Part shown: positions 43,731-48,423 of the stretch, one piece after another
How positions within the stretch are numbered: the first letter of the stretch is position 1
Layout of the letters: every line of letters begins with the position of its first letter
Origin: Bacteroidales bacterium UBA1794
Lineage (GTDB): Bacteria; Bacteroidota; Bacteroidia; Bacteroidales; Bacteroidaceae
Assembly: GCA_002315435.1 (NCBI GenBank)
Contig: DCFW01000018.1
Location: forward strand, 1 to 48,423
Length of the DNA stretch: 48,423 nt
Direction of reading: 5' to 3'
Position numbers and translations under genes: made by a program
Notes under the pieces: generated by a model
Seen by the model: the letters and a program-made list of their open reading frames with translations, nothing else
Database searches by the model: none
What the model was told of the DNA's origin: nothing

Positions 43731-46700
43731 TTATAAGCAATTCTCTACAATAACCTTTTGTAAATTATCTTTATGGGCGACTTGTTTCCCGTCCACAAAT
43801 ATACAAAAACCTTTGCCTTGATGGTATCTGTTACCATCTTTATCCCACATAATGGTAACATTATGATTATGGTATCTCAAATTATCCAAGCAGAACCAGT
43901 TCCATTTGTTAGCCGGTACCAAAGGATTCACTTCAATGGCATTGTCGGTACGCGGACGCAAACCAACCAAACCGGTAATGACCAAATCTTCAAATGTGGA
44001 ATGATTATAATAGCGACTGCGTTCTTGATCACCTTTTAACCAATATCCGGTCACTTCATCAAGATATTCTCCTACATAAGGACGTCCGCGATGATATTGC
44101 GACTCAACGTAAAGTTCCATTTGATTGAAATATACACTGTCATTCAATACATGTTGAGGATAATTGTTCATAAAGTTAGCCATTGCCGTAAGCGTCTGTG
44201 CAGTTGCAAACGGCCAGATAGCTCCATCCCATTCGCACTTGCCTACGCCATGAGTGCGGAACAAAGGATGACGACGCTCAGCTGTAGTCAATCCATAAGG
44301 AGCAGAGAATCCTTTTTCGTCCATCACCTGTTTCCATGCATCATCATATTTGCCGGCATCAGGTAAATTGAAGTACCAAGGTAAGTAGCCGATGGCTTCA
44401 CGAACATTCGCCGATGAATCAGGACGCATCGTTTCAAAGAAGCCCTGCTTATCATTCCACAACTTGCCTTGTATTAAACTCTTCAACGTATCGGCTTGTA
44501 AAGCATACTCCTTGGCTGATTTCTCATTGCCCGACAAATGTTCCATAGCGGATAATGCCTCTGCGTTACCATACATATAACTGTTTATCGTAGGACGCGC
44601 AAAACGCTTGTGTCTTCCTCCACTAATAGACTCTTCCATACCATCTTGTACATCGCCTTGCCAGTATAGCCCGTTGCTCAAACGATTGGTCTTTTTCCAA
44701 CGATTATACTCTTTCTCAAGATCAGGAGATAAACTCAACAGAAAGTCTTTATCGTTTTGTACCTTATACATATCATACACAGCATAAGGAGCCCATGAAC
44801 TGAACTTATCCATTTTGGTCATAGCTCCACCATTATTCCCTTTATACCATGTACGCAAAATTTGATGTAAGTAGGTAGTATCTCGTAGCCAACGACTTTC
44901 ATAAATGTGATGTCCCAAAGCACTTGCAATCAAATTAAACTTGTCAGCATAAGTGCGTTGCAACAAGAATTCCGTCATACCATAACCCACAGGAGTCTTC
45001 TCAATATGCTTACGCAACGACCACCATCTGTAATAGTATATCTCTTCGAAATTCTTTTGAGGACAATCAAATAAAGGTATATTCTTTTCCATCCATGCTG
45101 AAGATTCGCTATTCGGAATAGCTGCAACCACATTCTCATCTTCCATGTTGTTGAAATAGTCAGCATAATGTGCATAATCCTTATACTTAAGTATAGCCGA
45201 TGATGCATCCGGATCAGTTGATTCGGTCTTCAGGTTGGCTATTTTGAACATAGCAAGCGGTGCTTCGTCACTGGCTCCTTTCAAATCGAAATCCTGATCG
45301 GCAGGTGTTTCCGTTGTAGGAAGCAAGCTCTTGTCACCTGTTCTGAACACAATGCGATCTATAGCGGCAACAGGTGTGTCAAATATACGAACACCGGCTT
45401 TCTTTCCATCAATATAAGTCGTTATACTACGATCTTCTACTGACAGCTCGGCTGTGATATGATAGGTTTTATTGGCATCATAATGTTTCATCAACGTGCC
45501 ATATCTAGCACCGCCTTTAGCAAGAAGTTCGCCGTCGGAATTAAACACCATGCGTGTACATGCCGTTCCCTGATCATCAACAAATTCTATTTGGAATGAA
45601 CCTTGATTATTCTGACCGGCCTCTACATCAAAATCTACTTTCAATGATTTTGAAGCCGGTATCTTTCTTTCTACTTTCGCATAGTCAAACGGATCCTTAT
45701 CTTGCAGACAAAGCCATTTACCATCCAAGCTGACAGGAGCCCACAACGGTGAATAAATATTCCAATCGCCCAGTTCACTTATATTGTGATACTTGGTGAA
45801 GTCATCATTCGCTTGTGCTGTGGCATTTATTTTCACAGGCACAGTGATACGTGAAACCCACATATCTTCTTTGTTCACACTATAAGTTACCCATAAATTG
45901 CCATCGGGAGGAGTGCCGTTACCCTCTTGTATACCGCGTGTATATTGAGGGCCGAACGATTTGTAGTTGCCTCCATAACGCAACGGAGACACATCACCAT
46001 GCACCAAATTCAATGTGGTATAATTTAATCCATCGGCACTCAACGAGATAGCCAACGGCCAGCGATACTCGGCAGGATTATAAACGGTGGCATAAGAGCC
46101 ATCGCTCAATCGTTGTCCCCATATCTTGGCATTACTGGTCACAAAACCTTTTGCACGCAACACCGGCTCAGCCCAAGTGTTTCCGCCATCCGTACTAATG
46201 GATGTAAGCGCATGTTTCCAAAGACAAGCGATTCGTCCATCGGGCAATGTATAGTCATTGAAAGCCTTGTAAGGTTTGTTCAACGGAATAAGCGGATCAT
46301 TACGATCGGCTTCTTCCACCCATTGCATGCGATAAAGAGGATTTGCCAATATTTCATCACAAGCTTTCACAAAAGCTTTATCGTGCGACTTTTTATAATG
46401 AGGGTAATCCGTATTCTTCTCATTAAATCCATGATTGTAATAGATAAAATAGATCGGACCGAATTTGCCGTTTTTCTTTATTTCACGCACAACTCTTCCT
46501 ATGCCATTACCGTCATTCGGATCATCTTTATCATCAAGCACCACGCCATAATTGCCCATAGCAATCAGCTTGCCACTTTTTGATACATAGAAACCCACAC
46601 GTTGATGCATCACTGCTATCAGGTTCTTAGCCACTTCACCTGGATGATCAGCCTTGGTATACCCATCGGGTACTTTGTAAGGAGGGAACACAACAACAGG

Positions 46701-47051
46701 ATTGGCCCAATGATAACCGTCAACAGATGTCATCAACATGGTACGGCCCGGCGGTACATGTTCGCTTCTTGGATCAGACAAATAGTGCAACCAAAACTTG
46801 CCTTGCCAGTAAGCCAACATAGGCTGATGATTGTATGTCCATCCCTCTCCATTACTTGCATCAGGATGCAGACGATTGGCACGCAATATCTGAATATTGT
46901 GTACACCTATTACTGGTGACAACCCACCATCATGAAAGATCGGATTCGACAGAGTCGTACCCGAATAATGAATTTTATCTTGTGAGATTGCAGGCTGTGT
47001 CGTCAATCCGGCACAAAGGGCAAACAGGTATGCGAATGTTATGTGTTTCAT
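43731..47051 (-). CDS. Bimodular glycosidase: BNR-like propeller plus (alpha/alpha)6 domain (GH142-like)
   Basis: 1106 residues with a signal peptide (1-23). The N-terminal half (about 30-410) is a sialidase-like propeller (MLMTSVDGYHWANP, LTSISTDGGNTWAEPVL, LAISLSADGLNYTTL). A jelly-roll insert (about 420-580) contains YIDGKKAGVRIF. The C-terminal part (about 640-1070) is an (alpha/alpha)6 barrel with acidic candidates in QDGMEESISGG (about 806) and KCEWDGAIWPFATAQ (about 940). The order resembles BT1020 of B. thetaiotaomicron, whose N- and C-terminal halves are GH143 (DHA hydrolase) and GH142 (beta-L-arabinofuranosidase) in RG-II breakdown. Close identity cannot be tested here. Its ATG overlaps the stop of the GH43-like gene. 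Confidence 0.78.
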   Translation of the reverse strand: MKHITFAYLFALCAGLTTQPAISQDKIHYSGTTLSNPIFHDGGLSPVIGVHNIQILRANRLHPDASNGEGWTYNHQPMLAYWQGKFWLHYLSDPRSEHVPPGRTMLMTSVDGYHWANPVVVFPPYKVPDGYTKADHPGEVAKNLIAVMHQRVGFYVSKSGKLIAMGNYGVVLDDKDDPNDGNGIGRVVREIKKNGKFGPIYFIYYNHGFNEKNTDYPHYKKSHDKAFVKACDEILANPLYRMQWVEEADRNDPLIPLNKPYKAFNDYTLPDGRIACLWKHALTSISTDGGNTWAEPVLRAKGFVTSNAKIWGQRLSDGSYATVYNPAEYRWPLAISLSADGLNYTTLNLVHGDVSPLRYGGNYKSFGPQYTRGIQEGNGTPPDGNLWVTYSVNKEDMWVSRITVPVKINATAQANDDFTKYHNISELGDWNIYSPLWAPVSLDGKWLCLQDKDPFDYAKVERKIPASKSLKVDFDVEAGQNNQGSFQIEFVDDQGTACTRMVFNSDGELLAKGGARYGTLMKHYDANKTYHITAELSVEDRSITTYIDGKKAGVRIFDTPVAAIDRIVFRTGDKSLLPTTETPADQDFDLKGASDEAPLAMFKIANLKTESTDPDASSAILKYKDYAHYADYFNNMEDENVVAAIPNSESSAWMEKNIPLFDCPQKNFEEIYYYRWWSLRKHIEKTPVGYGMTEFLLQRTYADKFNLIASALGHHIYESRWLRDTTYLHQILRTWYKGNNGGAMTKMDKFSSWAPYAVYDMYKVQNDKDFLLSLSPDLEKEYNRWKKTNRLSNGLYWQGDVQDGMEESISGGRHKRFARPTINSYMYGNAEALSAMEHLSGNEKSAKEYALQADTLKSLIQGKLWNDKQGFFETMRPDSSANVREAIGYLPWYFNLPDAGKYDDAWKQVMDEKGFSAPYGLTTAERRHPLFRTHGVGKCEWDGAIWPFATAQTLTAMANFMNNYPQHVLNDSVYFNQMELYVESQYHRGRPYVGEYLDEVTGYWLKGDQERSRYYNHSTFEDLVITGLVGLRPRTDNAIEVNPLVPANKWNWFCLDNLRYHNHNVTIMWDKDGNRYHQGKGFCIFVDGKQVAHKDNLQKVIVENCL

Positions 47052-47992
47052 TTTTTCTGTTGGTTTTCTCTTTTTATCAAATTCTTAATGATGCTTTTCG
47101 GTGCACGGAAGATGGTTCCGTGTTTATGTCCAGCGGGCACTTTCACTTCATTGGTAGCGTCTATAAAGGTATGAAAATCTTTCGTACGCATAGCACCATA
47201 AATCTTTTTACGATAACTATCGTAATAAATATAATATTGATCGTCTACCTTTACTGTAGTAGGACCTTCAGAATATTCTTCTGAAAATGGTTTGGAAGCT
47301 TCGCTCCACGGACCATATGGCGACTTAGCGAAAGCTACTTTCAAGTCTCTTCCCAAGCGGGTATTGTCTTTCAACACCATCACATAATCGCCCTTGCCTC
47401 TCTTCAACATAGTAGCATCAATGGTACTGAATCCCGGATCATACAACAGTTTGGCAGGAGCAAACGTTTGAAAATCCTTTGTGGTGGTATAATATAAACG
47501 GTGATTGTTCCGTTCATCTTCGAGTCCTCTCTTAAACTTGTAAGGGACACAAGATGCCCACACAATCATATATTGTTGTTGTTCATCATCATAGAAAAGC
47601 TCAGGAGCCCACACATTCACCGTACTGGTATCAGTCATTGCAATGATTTCACGCTCAGGAGTCCAATGAATCAGATCACGACTGGATGAATAGCCAAAAC
47701 CTCGATCACCTTTCCAACTGCAAGTCCAAACCAAATGATAGGTACCATTCGGAGAGCGCGAAATAGAAGGATCACGCATGACACGTTGTTTCCCCACTTC
47801 CGGTTTCAAAACCGATCCGGCAATGCTGTCCCAATGAATGGCATCCTTGCTATATAATAATCGGAGCCCTTCATTTGCAGGCTCGTGAAAAGAGGTAAAT
47901 ACGTAGTAGTCTTTCCCTGCTGCACATCCGGTGAATAATAAAGAGGTGAGCAACAAAGAGAGTAATCCATATCTGTAGTTCTTCATATCCAA
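47048..47992 (-). CDS. GH43-like five-bladed propeller lipoprotein
   Basis: 314 residues. The lipoprotein signal ends at Cys23 (LLFTGCAAG), so the protein should be membrane-anchored. The rest is a GH43/clan-F-like propeller with repeated 'YSKD..HW' blades (LLYSKDAIHWDSI, YSSSRDLIHWTPE, YYTTTKDFQTF), VWAPELFYDD and Glu in YSEGPTTVKVDDQYYIYYDS. The usual first catalytic Asp at the start of blade one is not obvious (it reads FTSFHEPANEG). It could be an atypical arabinosidase or a non-catalytic sugar binder. It is the first gene of the enzyme operon and overlaps the next by 4 bp. Met3 (47986) is an equally good start. Confidence 0.75.
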   Translation of the reverse strand: MDMKNYRYGLLSLLLTSLLFTGCAAGKDYYVFTSFHEPANEGLRLLYSKDAIHWDSIAGSVLKPEVGKQRVMRDPSISRSPNGTYHLVWTCSWKGDRGFGYSSSRDLIHWTPEREIIAMTDTSTVNVWAPELFYDDEQQQYMIVWASCVPYKFKRGLEDERNNHRLYYTTTKDFQTFAPAKLLYDPGFSTIDATMLKRGKGDYVMVLKDNTRLGRDLKVAFAKSPYGPWSEASKPFSEEYSEGPTTVKVDDQYYIYYDSYRKKIYGAMRTKDFHTFIDATNEVKVPAGHKHGTIFRAPKSIIKNLIKRENQQKK

Positions 47993-48187
47993 TTTTTACA
48001 AATAGACGAAAAACAGAATTGTGTGTACTCAAAGAGTGTAATGTATCACAAACAAAGAATCTTCTAAAAAGATAACAGAGTGAATCAATGATATAATGAG
48101 AGTCTCTATCTCTTCAAGGTAACGAGAATACCGATTGCAGCTAACTTTCATGCAAGCCATAATAGGTTTTTCCTGATTGCATTAAAG
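47993..48187. other. Upstream region of the enzyme operon
   Basis: About 195 bp with no open frame and no convincing TAnnTTTG element on the minus strand. This is the expected place for the operon promoter and the HTCS binding site, but I could not assign either. Confidence 0.4.
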
Positions 48188-48289
48188 GAAAACTTATTTT
48201 TACGGCTGTAGAAAAGCATTTCCACGGTTGTAAAAATGCTTTTCTACGGCCGTAAAACTGTCGTGCCACACTTGTAAAAATAAGTTTTC
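48188..48289. repeat. Nested palindrome built from about four 22-bp ACGGCYGTA repeats
   Basis: The outer arms GAAAACTTATTTTTAC (48188-48203) and GTAAAAATAAGTTTTC (48274-48289) are perfect complements. The inner 24-nt arms at 48198-48221 and 48234-48257 pair with one G-T-type mismatch. Read linearly, the element is about four head-to-tail units of about 22 bp centred on TACGGCTGTA, CACGGTTGTA, TACGGCCGTA and CACACTTGTA. It lies about 200 bp upstream of the enzyme operon. Confidence 0.75.
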
Positions 48290-48423
48290 TTAATTATGAA
48301 TCAAAGATTACTATTAATTGTGTCTTTTACTGATTTAGGTATACAGAATATTAGTTATTATACTGTCGAGAGGTACAAAGGACCTCTTGTCATCCTGAAG
48401 CGGTTTACAGTCTCTTCTAAATG
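48290..48423. other. End of window, no gene seen
   Basis: About 134 AT-rich bases with no clear open frame or element before the window ends. Confidence 0.4.

Noticed and set aside
44975..45208. 77-codon open frame within the 1106-residue gene
   Set aside because: Out-of-frame overlap in a continuous coding region, without family resemblance.
48188..48289. CRISPR array
   Set aside because: The units are palindromic and contiguous without unique spacers, and no cas genes are present.

Overview
The window looks like chromosomal DNA of a gut Bacteroides or close relative. Almost every start is preceded by the Bacteroides -7 element TAnnTTTG rather than a sigma70 -10 box and Shine-Dalgarno. The gene content also fits: a hybrid two-component regulator with a glycan-degradation locus, OMP_b-brl-type outer-membrane barrels, an ECF sigma factor, a DoxD-DoxA protein and surface-polysaccharide genes. 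No rRNA, tRNA, CRISPR array, transposase or integrase was recognised.

Layout. (1) 1-3.4 kb: the 3' end of an unknown gene, a GT9 glycosyltransferase (-), then a small exported protein, a DsrE-like protein and a DoxD-DoxA fusion (+). (2) 3.4-14.7 kb, an AT-rich, partly decayed locus: a frameshifted exported protein (+), a CPBP membrane protease (+), an OmpR-type response regulator, a 53-codon orf and a sensor kinase (-), a 25-residue peptide with a double-glycine leader (+), the relic of a second kinase (+), an outer-membrane barrel (-), and a second barrel broken by an AT-repeat frameshift with a small orf on each side (-). (3) 14.8-18.6 kb (-): a Wzx-type flippase, a GT2 glycosyltransferase and a lipoprotein-like TPR/HTH regulator, apparently one operon. 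(4) 18.7-21.8 kb (-): metG, a 57-residue orf and an orphan ECF sigma factor. (5) 21.9-48.0 kb (-): a glycan locus with a DUF6298-type beta-helix protein, a 1463-residue hybrid two-component regulator, and eight tightly packed enzyme genes (GH2, GH78 fused to a BNR propeller, GH140-like, GH95, STN-esterase, GH78, propeller/GH142-like, GH43-like). It has no SusC/SusD in the window.

The most interesting signal is regulatory. In region 2, phased direct repeats TAAC (spacing 10-11 bp) end 21 or 22 bp upstream of the -7 box of four separate promoters: the frameshifted exported protein, the CPBP protease, the double-glycine peptide and outer-membrane barrel 1. The peptide array also lies upstream of the divergent sensor-kinase gene, and the kinase and response-regulator promoters share 21 of 24 bases. 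This ties a small secreted-type peptide, a membrane protease of a family used in peptide processing and immunity, an outer-membrane barrel and a two-component system into one candidate regulon. I infer a peptide-signalling or peptide-stress system; no exporter is visible here.

Region 5 contains families known from rhamnogalacturonan-II breakdown (GH78, GH95, GH140, GH142-like, GH2, an esterase). An RG-II fragment or another rhamnose/L-galactose or fucose/apiose-containing glycan is the best guess for its substrate.
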